This document shows positions 25,284-37,010 of a stretch of DNA of 64,000 nucleotides, piece by piece. Source of the stretch: Halichoerus grypus (lineage: Eukaryota > Chordata > Mammalia > Carnivora > Phocidae); the NCBI RefSeq assembly GCF_964656455.1, contig NC_135724.1, forward strand, positions 11,741,414 through 11,805,413. Direction: 5' to 3'. Position 1 is the first letter of the stretch, and each line of letters opens with the position of its first letter. The notes beneath the pieces were generated by a model, which worked only from the letters and a program-made list of their open reading frames with translations, was not told where the DNA came from and did no database searches. The position numbers and the translations under genes were made by a program.

Positions 25284-25325
25284 AAACACAGACTAGAACA
25301 TAGAAGGAGCTGGTATTAGTGATAG
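25284..25325 (+). mobile_element. MIR relic, part 2
   Basis: The sequence agaacatagaaggagctggt, attagtgatag resumes the MIR 3' end after the L1 insertion. Confidence 0.6.
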
Positions 25326-25344
25326 TGTCACTCTGTCCATAAAT

Positions 25345-25412
25345 CCAGAATCATGAATCATGCCTTGCACCTTACAGGTACTCCATAAATTTGGTTGAAT
25401 AAATAATGACAA
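25345..25412 (+). mobile_element. L2 or MIR 3' end relic
   Basis: The sequence ccttgcaccttacaggtact, ccataaatttggttgaataa matches the shared 3' end motif of these elements. Confidence 0.5.
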
Positions 25413-25429
25413 CTAGCTTCAATGTAGAG

Positions 25430-25680
25430 AGGCATTAAATCATGGTTTTACGTGGTTCTGAGCCCAAGATCTACAAGCTCAACCGTTGTGACCCATAGCA
25501 AGTTTTGTTTAAATAATCTTGGAAGCATTTCCCTTCTTTTTAAAGTGAGGGATATAACTAAACCAGCCTCAAAAGTTTGGTGTAAGATTTAGATAATTTT
25601 ATTAATATAAAAATTAAATAATTCTTAATACAAAATATATACTCAATAGATGGGAGTAGATATTATAATAATTTTATTAG
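25430..25680 (+). mobile_element. MIR relic
   Basis: The order atggttttacgtggttctga, gacccatagcaag, tctttttaaagtgagggata, taactaaaccagcctcaaaa, atatatactcaatagatggg follows the full MIR layout. Confidence 0.65.
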
Positions 25681-27685
25681 ATTTCACAAGAATTGGAGCA
25701 TCTGCCTTTGCTGAATTTGATGCTATAGAATGTGGAAGAATCAATATGGTGTTGTTTATTTTTGTTGTTGTTCTTATTTTTCTTATGAATTGTATTTTTC
25801 AATTTCTGTTTTTCCATAATAATGTAGCTTATGAATTGTGCTTTACTGTTGTTGCCAGCTGTTGCCAGGAGAGACAGCAGTGATACATAAGCAAAATTGG
25901 GAAAGCAGTGGAGACTTCCATTGCCCAGGCAGATCCTGTTAAGCAGACTTTGCTGATCAATCTTCTCTTGGTAGACCCCTCTGCCTTCAGCTTTAGTGCC
26001 TCAAGTGCCCAGGTACCATTAAAGGCTCTAAATCCTGTCCCAGCCTTGTTTATTTCTTTCACTCACCACCCACCTATAACAGCTTATTCTCTCTTTTCCT
26101 CAGCCAGCTCCCTGTGAATCTCAGGGAAGTATAGAGTTGACAGTGACTCTCATTTATGAATGTAGAAAAACAGAGAATATTTTTTTTCCATTCTCAGGAA
26201 ATCAAGCCAGTCTCAGTGGTGGTCTTGGGTGCTGGTAGGGGATGAACAGGACATGGCATTTTACAGAAAATTTTAAGATATTTCATTATGTATTTTTAAA
26301 TCAATCCTTAAAGACATAAGTCTGCTGGTTAGAATTTTATACTTGATGAGAAGAAAACTGGATATTCCTCGAGGTAGACATATTTGGGGTTAAAAGTAGG
26401 GTTTTATGAAAAATAGACCATTTGTGATTGGAAGTGGACATCTAATTCATCTATTTAAAAGACAGTTCTATTAACTAAAAACATCTTTTAACTGTATGCG
26501 ATCCTGTGTTTTGTGATAATATCATCTCTACCCAGAATTTAGTTGTCTCCATGTATCCAAGTAAAATACATTAGCTGACTTAAGTAAATTGCTTTACTCT
26601 CTACAGAATGTCAGACCGGTGTTATTAACGAAACAAGAAGTCTGGGGTAAGTGATAATATTAATGTAAAAGCAACAATCAAATGCATTGATCTCTTCAAC
26701 TTTCTGCAAATGGAAAATCACAAAATCCTCCTCATTCATTACTCCTGTGTCAGTTTCCTTCATTATGAAGTTTATCATTAGGTGTCTGTTAAAGGAAAGC
26801 TACAGTTTCTCTTTAGTGATACATGACACTACCCCATCTCTGTTAGGTTGAAAGCTATACCCTCCATGTAGCATAAAATCATCAGACAGTCACTATTAAA
26901 GGTATTTTTCCCTTCCATATTATTTACATATTAGGAAAAATTGGGGAGTGTTTTTGTTTTTGTTTTTTACTCTGCAATGCAAAAGAGAATCTTTATTGTT
27001 TGGGGATGGAAAATTACCAAAAGTCCTCAAATAAGCTTATCTGAACATGAGTTTACTATGACATACGATTACACCACCAATACTTACACAATTCCTGGCT
27101 TCTTGACACACTGTGCCACAGAACATGTGTGTCTAGGAAATGTTTACCAAAATAACTGAGAAGACTAATGTCATTTCCATTTTCATTAGCAAAATGATAC
27201 GTTGGGATTAATGACCTTGACATCATAAAATCTTGACAAATGTATCCTTGAACTTAAAATGTATTTCTATATTATAATAATATTTTTAAAACTCACATAC
27301 ATTTATTAAGTGCAGTTAAGCAGATTATTCAAATTACCAAAACACTTAAAATTGAAAACATAAATCGGAATTCGTTTGAGGTCACACTCTGCCACCAAGA
27401 AGACTATAGCTAATTATGCCAAAACATATAGTACTGTTTCTGAGAATTCCAGAGCCAATTCATCCCAACATAGCGCAACCCTTGCTATCAAGAAATTCAT
27501 CATCATATCTCACCAAAATCTCTGACAGTGTGATGTATGCCTATTTCTACTTTTTAATTCCCACTGAAGAATGAAAATGTAGCTGGTACTTCATTAGAAT
27601 ATCACCTTATATATTTGAGGGCATCTATGAAATCAGTCTAAAAATTTATTTTTCATGAGAATTGGTCTTAAGATATGCCTTGTCA
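25681..27685. other. gene-free interval
   Basis: Overlapping frames at 25650-26117 and a 72-codon frame at 26941-27159 show no family motif. No repeats were named. Confidence 0.4.
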
Positions 27686-27810
27686 TTAGAGTACCCAGGA
27701 GCTCTGATTATACATACAGATTCCCAGGTCTCACCCTACAGCACGTGACTCCCCATCTTCAGAAGAGGGGCCCAGGAGTCTGAATTTCTGAAAAGGACCC
27801 AAGTCCATTA
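27686..27810. mobile_element. hAT-type MER element relic
   Basis: The sequence gtacccaggagctctgatta, cagattcccaggtctcaccc, gaggggcccaggagtctgaa resembles a common MER-type hAT element. The subfamily is not assigned. Confidence 0.5.
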
Positions 27811-27919
27811 GCGATTTAACATGTTAAGTAAACTTCTGCTAAGTAATCAATTGGTCAATAAAGTAATTTCTAATAATAGCATAAGAAAATCTATTTGCTT
27901 GAAAATATTGAAAAGAATA

Positions 27920-27962
27920 AAATTGTGAAAAAAGAAAAAAGAAAAAAAAGAAAAGAAAACTC
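27920..27962. repeat. A-rich GA tract
   Basis: GAAAAAA-type units run over about 40 bp. Confidence 0.8.
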
Positions 27963-28089
27963 AGGATGGAGAAAGGTCCAAGTACGTAAAGGAAAATAAT
28001 CACCAAGAGGAAGTTTTATTATGAAATACTCTCAAATAACCTATGAAGCCATATTTAAAGATTGATACACTTCTGTTTTTATTTTGTAA

Positions 28090-28700
28090 TTTTTTTATTA
28101 TATAATGAATATTTGTTATAAAATTTTGGGAATTTTTTTAAACTGGCAGAGAAAAAAATAAGACTCACCTATAATTAAAGTCTCAGATACAATAATTGTT
28201 GACTTTTGGTGCCTAATTTTCTACTAGTGCCAATGCCTATGTATCTTTTTTAAATTTTTTACAAAAAAATGGTTATTTATGTATGACCTTGTAAATTCCT
28301 TTTATACATGATGAAATATGTTGAACCTTTTCTTCATATTTTTAGATCATCAAATGTTCCTTCAACGTAAAATTTATTAGCTGTATGCTTTTGCCTATTT
28401 AGATGGTGAAAAATTCATTTAACAAATATCAAAGTTTCCCATATTTTTCTTGCTTCTGATGTTTTTTTCTTATAAACAATGTTTGGTAAATATCTTCATA
28501 GCTAGCTCTTTAGCGTATCCATGACCATTTTGGTACTATATTTCCCTTGAAACCTCCAATTTGCCCTCCAGAAATCTTATCCCAATTTATTCTCAACAGC
28601 CTTTTACCAAAGTACCCATTTTCCTACATACCCTTGCCAATACTCAGTGTTAAGATTTGCCTATACATTTTCTTCCCCTCTATATTTTACAAGCTGGAAT
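28090..28700 (-). mobile_element. old LINE, antisense
   Basis: The plus strand reads cacctataattaaagtctca, cttttggtgcctaattttct, atttttagatcatcaaatg, then tccaatttgccctccagaaa, ttttcctacatacccttgcc and aatactcagtgtt. This order matches the reverse of an ancient LINE 3' region. Related sequence is at 42555-42880 and, in sense, at 8335-8640. Confidence 0.6.
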
Positions 28701-28970
28701 ATCAGGCAAATACTGGGATATATAAATAAATTTGAAACATTTATCATTTTCTGTGCTTCAGATCAGACTAAAGAGCAGGGGGATTATTTATTTAACATTT
28801 AAAAAGCATTCTATTATTAAAGTATGAGAGACTGATACATAAAAGAGCATGGTCTATAAGAATATTGTTATATTCTAATTTATGCTTGATAAGTGAACTT
28901 TACTCATTTATATATTCCCAGATTTTTTCCAGGTTTAATATTTATTAATGTAAACCTCAACCAAACAACT

Positions 28971-29063
28971 TTAACTTTTTCACCTTTTTAGCCCGAGTAT
29001 ATTACTTTTAAAATTTCTTATAACGTGAAGTCCCTTTATTTCCTTTTTTACTGAATTATACTT
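28971..29063 (+). repeat. 93-bp direct repeat, copy 1
   Basis: Bases 28971-29063 match 30120-30212 at 92 of 93 positions (C at 28994 versus T at 30143). Flanking sequence is unrelated apart from a shared TGCAG after a one-base gap at the right end. It is not a repeat family I recognise. Confidence 0.95.
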
Positions 29064-29079
29064 TGCAGAGTTTGAGATT

Positions 29080-29106
29080 TTTGTTGTTGTTGTAGTTGTT
29101 GTTTTT
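29080..29106. repeat. (TTG)n tract
   Basis: TTG units are interrupted by one TAG. Confidence 0.85.
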
Positions 29107-29571
29107 TCCCCATGAAATCAACCTTACAAAAATATTGCTTGTATTTACCTATCAGTTCTTCTAGATTTGTTGTTGTCTTTGTACTTAAAATTATAACTTT
29201 GTTTGTTTTTACTTGCCCTTAATGATAGCAAGACCTGTGCACACACATTATTTGTCTAAGATACAGCCAGTATTTTCTCCAGCCCCCTTCCGTTGTAGCA
29301 GACCTCACACATGCAGTTAGGCTGTTGCAAACAGCTTTCAGGACAACAGGCAAATTCAAATTGGCACTTCCACCAGCTGTCTTCGCCAAGTGGTCTCCTT
29401 TTTCCCCATCATCTTGTTCTGATTTAATGAGTCTGATTGATTTCTTCAAATACGTCAATCTGGATCATGCACTGACATCGGGTCTTTCCTATCTCAATGC
29501 CACATCATGCCTCGTATGTGTGTTCTATTCTTCCAGGACCCTAATCCTTTTTCTATCTTCTTGGCACTGTT
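29107..29571. other. gene-free interval
   Basis: The frames at 29219-29597 on both strands are short and without motifs. Confidence 0.35.
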
Positions 29572-29585
29572 TTCTAAGATTTTTC

Positions 29586-29765
29586 TTTTTTTTTTAAGGT
29601 TTTATTTATTTATTAGAGAGAGAGAGCATGAGAGGAGGGAGGGTAAGAGGGAGAAGCAGACTCCCCGCCAAGCAGAGAGCCAGATGTGGAACTTGATCCC
29701 AGGACTCCAGGATCATGACCTGAGCCGAAGGCAGTCACTTAACCAACTGAGTCACCCAGGCACTC
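29586..29765 (-). mobile_element. CAN-SINE, antisense
   Basis: It has a T-rich left end and ends with the complement of a tRNA-like head, gtcacccaggcactc. The duplication ttctaagatttttc (29572-29585) and ttctaagattttc (29766-29778) flanks it. Confidence 0.95.
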
Positions 29766-29778
29766 TTCTAAGATTTTC

Positions 29779-30119
29779 ATTCTCTTCATTAATTTGGAAA
29801 CATGGTCTGGGATAATGTGAGATGTAGGAAGAAGGGGTGCATGACTGGCTGCTTCCAAAAGCAACACTTAGGTAGTACTGATACCCAGGTCCTAAGCTGA
29901 GATACTGGTTTTCAACTAGAATTTCGAGAGAATAATGACCTAATGACCTACAGTATTCATTGACTAGAAGAAGTGAAGTTCTTTCCTATGAATTTAGACT
30001 GTTAGTGGCTCTCTACTGTTGTGGGTACAGTTGAGAAAATAGCCACTCCCACAGCTTGTATCCAGTGCTTCAGACAAGAACCTTATTTGACAATGGCTGG
30101 TTGCAAGAGCATAGACACA
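29779..30119. other. gene-free spacer
   Basis: A short tandem of taatgacc near 29934-29949 is the only structure seen. Confidence 0.35.
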
Positions 30120-30212
30120 TTAACTTTTTCACCTTTTTAGCCTGAGTATATTACTTTTAAAATTTCTTATAACGTGAAGTCCCTTTATTTCCTTTTTTAC
30201 TGAATTATACTT
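30120..30212 (+). repeat. 93-bp direct repeat, copy 2
   Basis: It is nearly identical to 28971-29063 in the same orientation, 1149 bp downstream. It sits between tagacaca and gtgcagctac with no poly(A) and no duplicated target site, so it does not look like an ordinary retrotransposon insertion. Confidence 0.95.
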
Positions 30213-31154
30213 GTGCAGCTACTGTGGGGAAATCATAATGTGGACAGCAGCCCAGTTCTCTTGTTCTAGAAATCCTGGGTTTCTAAGTCATAAAGCAGAC
30301 TTTGGGAGAAATAGAAAGCGTCAGTGCAACTTTTTTAAAATAAACTAATTTTCATGAAGGAAAGTCTGCTTATGCCATCAAGTTGTGCCTATATAGATTT
30401 TCTTCCATTGAATTTTTTTTTTAATTATCATTGTTGATTCTTTCCAGATTCCGGTTTTCAGACTAATCATTATTTTATTTTTCTGCGGGACTGTGATTTC
30501 CTTCTTTGTTACCTCTTCTGATATATTTCACAAGGAAATTGGGGAAAGTTTTATCCAAAATTACAGGTGACAAAGTTTTATGTAATATTTTGCAAATCTT
30601 CGAAAGGATGAGAAACCGGTACTCTTAGTTTCCACCATTAATCCATGTTGCCCCTAAATAAGTGAGAGTTTATTACTTGAGATATCTGGTTGATTATTTC
30701 CTGTTCCAATTTAATTGAAAACAAGAAGGAATTAGTATCACCACTGGTAGCTTAAGCCTTATCATAATCAGCAGAGTATTATTTTTGAAGACCTGTTAAT
30801 AAATCATCAACTAATTTTTAACAGTATTTAATAAAGGCAGCTTGACCTCTCCATCTTTTCTTGGCATATTTCTACAAACAATAGCTTCCCATCTTGTAAC
30901 TGAATTCCTTTTTCCCCTTCATATCAAGTCTCTTTCCATTTGTTTCTGACCACTCCATCTTTACGAAGCCATTTCAATCTATGTGAAGACACATCGAGAA
31001 CACCATTTTTATATTCTGATGCCAAGACACTGACTTTTGATTGAAGGTCCAAATCATAACAAGTCACAAAACATTATGTACTGTAATTTTCTTGGCTCAG
31101 AGTCAAGTATGTTTTGCATAACAGCTCTATTTTTGCTATGTTAAAAACTTTCTA
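30213..31154. other. gene-free interval
   Basis: Nothing coding or repeat-like was recognised. Confidence 0.4.
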
Positions 31155-31167
31155 TTTGACTTTTCTT

Positions 31168-31365
31168 TTTTTAAAAGATTTATTTATTTATTTGAGAGAA
31201 AGAGAGCCTGAGCAGGAGGGGCAAAGGGAGAGGGAAAGAGAATCTCAAGCAGACTCTGTGCTGAGCATGGAGCCCGACCTGGGGCTCGATACCATGACCC
31301 CAAGATCACGACCTGAGCTGAAACCAAGAGCTGAATGCCTAACTGACTGCACCACCCAGACGCCC
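31168..31365 (-). mobile_element. older CAN-SINE, antisense
   Basis: It has the T-rich tail complement at left, a GA-rich body complement and a head complement ending cacccagacgccc. A perfect 13-bp duplication, tttgacttttctt, flanks it at 31155-31167 and 31366-31378. Confidence 0.97.
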
Positions 31366-31378
31366 TTTGACTTTTCTT

Positions 31379-31774
31379 AATTTAACCCACTCAGTTTGAT
31401 ATTTTGGTACCTTCTGCAATGCATCAAAATGGCAGAAATTTAAGATGCATGCTAAAGTCACACAGGCAGTTCTGGAGCAAAAGGTGATCGCACTAAAAGT
31501 GAGATACACAATTCAAAGGTGATTCCTTTGCTGCAACTACCTGATTACTAGACATAGAGAATCTGTAGTCAACTAAGTATATTCAACAATATTTCATTCA
31601 GCTGATAGGACAATTAACAAATAACAATGTTATGACTTATACTTTTATTGGAAAATTAATGATCACTTTGAATATTTGTTAAGGTCATCATATCAAAGGG
31701 CTGCAGGATAAGCCACCAGCTCCATGAGATGTTCTATCTACATATTAGTTGTATGTCAGGGTGTTTTGTAATTC
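31379..31774. other. gene-free spacer
   Basis: Nothing was recognised. Confidence 0.35.
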
Positions 31775-31920
31775 TCCTTCAATCAAAAAAGATTTAACCA
31801 ATCCAACATCTACTGTGCAACATTTGGCATGGTACTGGCTGCTGGGATACAAAGATAGAAAAGCTAAAGTTCTGGTAGTCAAAGAGAGCAAAGGGTAACG
31901 TCGTAAGATATACTGTACAA
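31775..31920 (-). mobile_element. L2-like relic, antisense
   Basis: The sequence ccaacatctactgtgcaaca, ggtactggctgctgggatac, aaagatagaaaag follows reversed L2-type 3' sequence. Confidence 0.5.
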
Positions 31921-32344
31921 ATCAGTACCTCTGCTGGGGAATCAACCTTGGTTAGGTCTTCACCCAAAGAGAACATGTCACTTTTTATATGACCCTAATT
32001 CTAGTTACTAGAATTAGAAAAGTCTATGGAGAATGACTTACCTGTTGCTAAAGAAATGGGCTGGCATTAAGATTTTAAACAGAGTGTGGTGTTCATTTGC
32101 TGAGTCAAATAAATTTTCACGCTCAAGAAATGGGATCAAGAGAAAAAGCTAAAGGACATCTGGAAAGGCAGCCGGGGGCAGAGGCAAAGGGGCAAGAATA
32201 ACGGTAAACAGCCTCAAGTAAGCAGAAGCTGTAGACGGGGGGCTGAGCCTGCACACAGGGCTGGTAGTTGCAGGAATATTACTATAAACAGAGATGGAAA
32301 AGAAAAGGACATTGATGATCTCCTGACAGTAAATACGTCAAGTC
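31921..32344. other. gene-free spacer
   Basis: Nothing was recognised. Confidence 0.35.
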
Positions 32345-32580
32345 TGTATTAGTTTCCTATTAATTCTATAAATGCAAACGTTCTCATCCTTTGTTCTGGA
32401 GGTCAAAATTCTGAAATGGGTCTCACTGGGCTAAAATCAAGGTGTCTACATGACTATGTTTCTTTTGAAGTTTGCCTTTTCCAGCTTTTTAAGGGCATCC
32501 GCATTCCTTGGCTCTTCTACCACTTTTGGCCACTTCTACCATCCACTTCTAACATCCTCAAAGCCAGCAACACTGGGCTG
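32345..32580 (-). mobile_element. MaLR-type LTR fragment, antisense
   Basis: The sequence tgtattagtttcctattaat, ggtctcactgggctaaaatc, ttgccttttccagctttt and ctcaaagccagcaacactgg follows the same LTR as 17273-17748. It is truncated after the first half. Confidence 0.7.
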
Positions 32581-32689
32581 AATCCATCTTGAGATTCTTA
32601 ATGATAAGAAGATGGTAAAATTGCTCTTTATATTTTTCTTACTTCTTTTCTTTCTTCCCTCCATGTCCTCTTTTTTTTTTATTGTATTT

Positions 32690-32960
32690 TTCTTCAGCAA
32701 ATGATTACTCAGAGCCAGGTGATATGATTGAGATTAGGGAAAGAACAATAACAAAGATACACTTAATTCCTTCAACCCTCAGAGAGTTTACAACCTATAA
32801 AACAAGCCAGACAAGGAAATAATCTTCATAACAAAACCAGACAAAATGACATAAGTAGATAAAATTCAGATGGAAGCCCATAACAATAAAAATAACCCAG
32901 ATTAAGGTTAACGGATTTTTAGGAAAAGTGTAGGTAAATTGAAAAATTAAGGAAAAAGAA
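32690..32960 (-). mobile_element. L2-like relic, antisense
   Basis: The sequence cagagccaggtgatatgatt, accctcagagagtttacaac, aagccagacaaggaaataat resembles reversed L2-type sequence. It is weak. Confidence 0.4.
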
Positions 32961-34679
32961 GACTTATCCAAACAAATAAATGGAGAAAATAATATGCATG
33001 CCTAGGGACCAGAATTCCAATCCTATCAAGTATCTCTTACTGAAGTTCATGTACATCGTCTATGGTCATGAAATGAGTGGATCCAGCATCCAGCAATGGT
33101 AGTAGACATCTAATAACATGATTTTGAAGCAAGGACATTTTGGCAAGTGTGCTTTTTTCCCACCAAATAAAAATTTGAAACCAAATTGTTTATGTGCTAA
33201 TCAGCAGATACTTCCTTTGCCAAAGTGTTCTACAAGAGACATGGCAGAGAAGTTATTTAAAACACGCACACAGCAATATTACCTTCGACATTATTAGCAT
33301 CACCCATGAGTTTCCAAAGTGATTTGCTTTAGTTTCATATGCTTCCTCCATGAGAAGAATCTGTTAATTAACTGAGGAAAATTTCTGGTTTTTATGGTTA
33401 CTGCCCATCTTTAGAACAGCATTATAAAAAGGATTTTTTTTTTTAAATTCACTTCTGCCAATACATTTTTTGAGAAAGATATTATTTTAAAGTTTATGTC
33501 AATTAAAATGTATTGCTGTCTATTCATTGATTTTAAAAACATCAAGCACAGAAGCACATACAGAAAGTTCAAATGGTGAGTTATAAAGATCATTTTGTTA
33601 ATTCATGTAAAAATTTTTGCCAGGCAAAATTTGATGTAAACTGACTTGAAATAGTATTATATATATTTTTTAATTAGGTTAGATATTTTTAACATGGAAT
33701 TCAATTTAAAATTTTTGATGTGAAAGAAAATTTTAATAAAAGATATCTGTAGAAATAGAAATATTGTTTTAGAAGTTGCAGCTTCAAAAGATAGATTGTA
33801 AGTAATTACCTACACAAATAACATATATAGTATAATCAGTTCAGTAGTGAAAAAAATGACTTCTGGAAGAGAGGATACTAACATTTATGTAGACTAAAGA
33901 TTAAGCAGGAGAAGTTAGATTGTACAGGAAAAATGATACCAGTGACCTTGTTGATCTTTTAGTCTCATTATACACTGCATATAAATCAGGAAGCAATAAA
34001 TTAAGTCTGTATTATATTATGTGATTCTGGATCTAAAATAAGGCAAACACATACTTGGAATTGCCATTTATACATTTCCAACACCAGGTTTCAGAGGTAA
34101 ACTCAAATCCAGCAAACTGAAATTTCCAGAGTACTTTTTAAAAAAATCAGAGAGGTCATGAGTCAGATTTGCTAATAAATTTGGGCTCACCTTGTTCTGA
34201 ATCATATAGGAATGGAAGAATTAGAATATATCTAAGGCTGAAGGGATAATATTACCTGTTCTTAGAATCAAAATCAAGATGTTTGCTTGAAATTTTATAG
34301 TTTTTTGACACATATACTATAGATTTAATATAAATATCATGTAGTATGTGTTTGTAATTATGTATGGAGAGAGACTGAAAGAGAAAGAGGGAGAAAGATT
34401 GTTAAGAAGAAAAATCATAAAAGCTAGGTGAACTGGTAGCAATCCAAGCACTGTAATTATTTTCAGCAATTATAAACAATCTTAAGCTCTTTTGACTGCA
34501 ATTTGACTGCCCTGCCATTTTCTCGAACTAAAATGTCTATCCATTAATTTATGTGCTATAAATTCAAGTCTTCATTGGGAGTTAGTCCCCGAAGTTAGTG
34601 CTTGCCTGTTTGTTTTTTCCTGAAACTTGTGTGGGGGTCTTAGTTGTCACTAGAGTTGGGGGCAGGGCTCCTCTAATGG
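32961..34679. other. gene-free AT-rich interval
   Basis: No coding or repeat identity was established. A (GA)-rich stretch lies at 34366-34400. Confidence 0.4.
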
Positions 34680-34980
34680 ATGCGAATTAGGACATGTGCA
34701 CAACAAAATATTTTTCAGTGTCTCCGTGTCCTCTCAACCATTCACGTACAAGACGAGTTTGTTTTATTTAGCTGAGTCTGGATCTTAACACAGGTAAACC
34801 CCAAGTACTTTTTTACAAGTGCTGTTTTAATATACATTGGTTTTGTCCAGAAATACAATGAGGAGTTGCTCACGGTTTGGAGAAGCTGCCCCATCAGTGG
34901 CCATTCAGCGTCTGCGCCCTGTAACAACATACCGTGTCCACGCCTGGGGCACACTTGTTCCAACACTGTGTTTCGACATC
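34680..34980 (-). other. CpG-retaining patch with 74-codon minus frame
   Basis: Ten CpG dinucleotides lie in about 300 bp of an otherwise CpG-poor region, six of them in 34870-34975. The minus frame 34742-34966 has no family motif I recognise. There is no adjacent poly(T), so a processed pseudogene is not shown. It could be a decayed pseudogene, a transposon piece or a regulatory element. Confidence 0.3.
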
Positions 34981-35462
34981 AGAGCAAGCACTTGGCATAT
35001 TTTTGTTTTCTAGCCTAGGTTCATGTGAGAACCTACTTGGGAAAAGATATTATGTTATTACAATCTTTACCTCCTCATTTCATGGATAAACCTTGGTAGT
35101 TATTTCTTTTAATTTTATTGTATAGCTGTTGAACAATAAAAATTTGTTATAAAATTTCCCTTAGGTCAAGGACCATGATATAATTATGTAAATGGAAAAA
35201 TAGGTCTATTTTTAAAAAAAAATAATGATTTCATGTTAACTTTAGAATACAGTTAAATTATTCCTTTGGTTAAAAGAAAGGGTTTCCAGTGTTACCTTTA
35301 ATATATATGCTGCCATAAAACTGTTTGATGACATTTTGTAAATAATGAGTTCTGTCTGATAGACTTAATCTTACTCCGCTTTGAAGAAAAATAAGTTAAA
35401 ACTCTCAGATAAAAGATTTTAGAGAAATATCATTGGCCTTAATAGCTCAGATTTTTCTCTTT
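34981..35462. other. gene-free spacer
   Basis: Nothing was recognised. Confidence 0.35.
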
Positions 35463-35476
35463 AATAAGTGAAATAA

Positions 35477-35675
35477 GGGGCGCCTGGGTGGCTCAGTCCT
35501 TAAGCATTTGCCTTCGGCTCGGGTCATGATCCCCGGGTCCTGGGATCGAGCCCCGCATCGGGCTCCCTGCTCCGCGGGAAGCCTGCTTCTCCCTCTCCCA
35601 CTCCCCCTGCTTGTGTTCCCTCTCTCACTGTCTCTCTCTCTCTCTCTCAAATAAATAAGTAAAATCCTAAAAAAA
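35477..35675 (+). mobile_element. young CAN-SINE
   Basis: It has an intact head ggggcgcctgggtggctcag, a B-box region gggtcatgatccccgggtcc and a body with gatcgagccccgcatcgggc, then CT repeats and an AAATAAATAAG tail. A perfect 14-bp duplication, aataagtgaaataa, flanks it at 35463-35476 and 35676-35689. Confidence 0.97.
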
Positions 35676-35689
35676 AATAAGTGAAATAA

Positions 35690-36540
35690 AAAGTTAGGTA
35701 AATTTGTGTTAATGTTGATTTTAACTTGCTTTTGGATGATGGAGTCATGAGAGAATAAATTAGATTATTTACAATCGTCTTGTACTGTAAAATCCATCAA
35801 CTTGTAAGCATTTCTCAGATAAGCAATTGAATGAGTAAAAGTTGGCTCTACACAGAATAGCCATTATTCAAAACAAAAAGCTTACATTATTATATTTCTA
35901 TTATTGAAATGTATTCTTCAAGTTAAACAACATAATACAGTGGAACAATGCCACATATAATTTGGAAATAATTATTTTAAAAAATTAAGAGTTACTTTTA
36001 ACTTACAGTTCGTATATGATGAAGTGAAATTCAAAGGCAGATTATTCAATCTTAAATTCTTTTGGGGGAAATGTGAAATGGAGATTTACAAAGTCTATTA
36101 CTTTTGTTTACAGATATTAATGATCAGACAGAGTGGGGGGAAATCCCCTGAGGGTATCTTATATATCTGAAAAGTTTACAGTGTCAAACTCCCTTATTTC
36201 CTACTGAAACTTCCTTGGAGTTTTTCAGCAAATTTCTAAGTCCGTTTTGGAACATTGTATATACTTTGTTTCCATCAGGTCACTCCACTGAGTTAACTTT
36301 CAAGGCATGATGCAAAATATAGATTTCCTCTCAGTACAATGTAGTCCAAAGCATTAGCAGAAGACTGGGAATTTTATATCTCATTTGTATCTCATTTTGT
36401 GTAACTTTTTATTTTTTTCATATGTGAATGTAATAATAATAAACATATGAGTAATGTCACTAATAGAGAAATAGACTGTTGTTACTTAGTAGTATTTGAG
36501 TTAAGTACTTCCTAAATATAATACAAGTTCTGTTTCACTT
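35690..36540. other. gene-free AT-rich interval
   Basis: Nothing was recognised. Confidence 0.4.
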
Positions 36541-36553
36541 CTGCATAAAGCTT

Positions 36554-36761
36554 TTTTTAAAAATATTTATTTATTTATATTTGAGAGAGAGAGAGACCGC
36601 ATGGGATAGGGAGGGGCAGAGGTGGAAGGAGAGAGAATCTCAAGCAGACTTCACAGTGGAGCGTGGAGGCGGACCTGGCGCTCAATCTCAACACGCTGAG
36701 ATCATGACCTGAGCTGAAACTAAGAGTCAGGAACTTAACCTACCGCACCACTCACGTGCCC
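36554..36761 (-). mobile_element. older CAN-SINE, antisense
   Basis: The tail complement is at left and the head complement ends ccactcacgtgccc. The duplication ctgcataaagctt (36541-36553) and ctgcaaaaaactt (36762-36774) has two mismatches. Confidence 0.93.
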
Positions 36762-37010
36762 CTGCAAAAAACTTCTTAACATGAATTTGTTATGATGCTA
36801 TGGAACCTAGTTTGGTAGCTCAAAGACAGAAACTTAGGTTTTTTTAAAAATTATTTATCCTTTCAAATGGCTTATTTATTCTTTTATTATAATCCGCATT
36901 AAAACTTCCACTTTTATACACTCTTGCCCAAATATCTTACAATTCCTTTTTTTTCCTGCGCTTAAGAATTGTTTCTACACTTGGGCCTGTAGATTTTCAT
37001 TAATTCAGCA

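Noticed and set aside
35490..35560. tRNA-like sequence with A- and B-box
   Set aside because: It is the head of a CAN-SINE with a tail and target-site duplication, not a functional tRNA gene.
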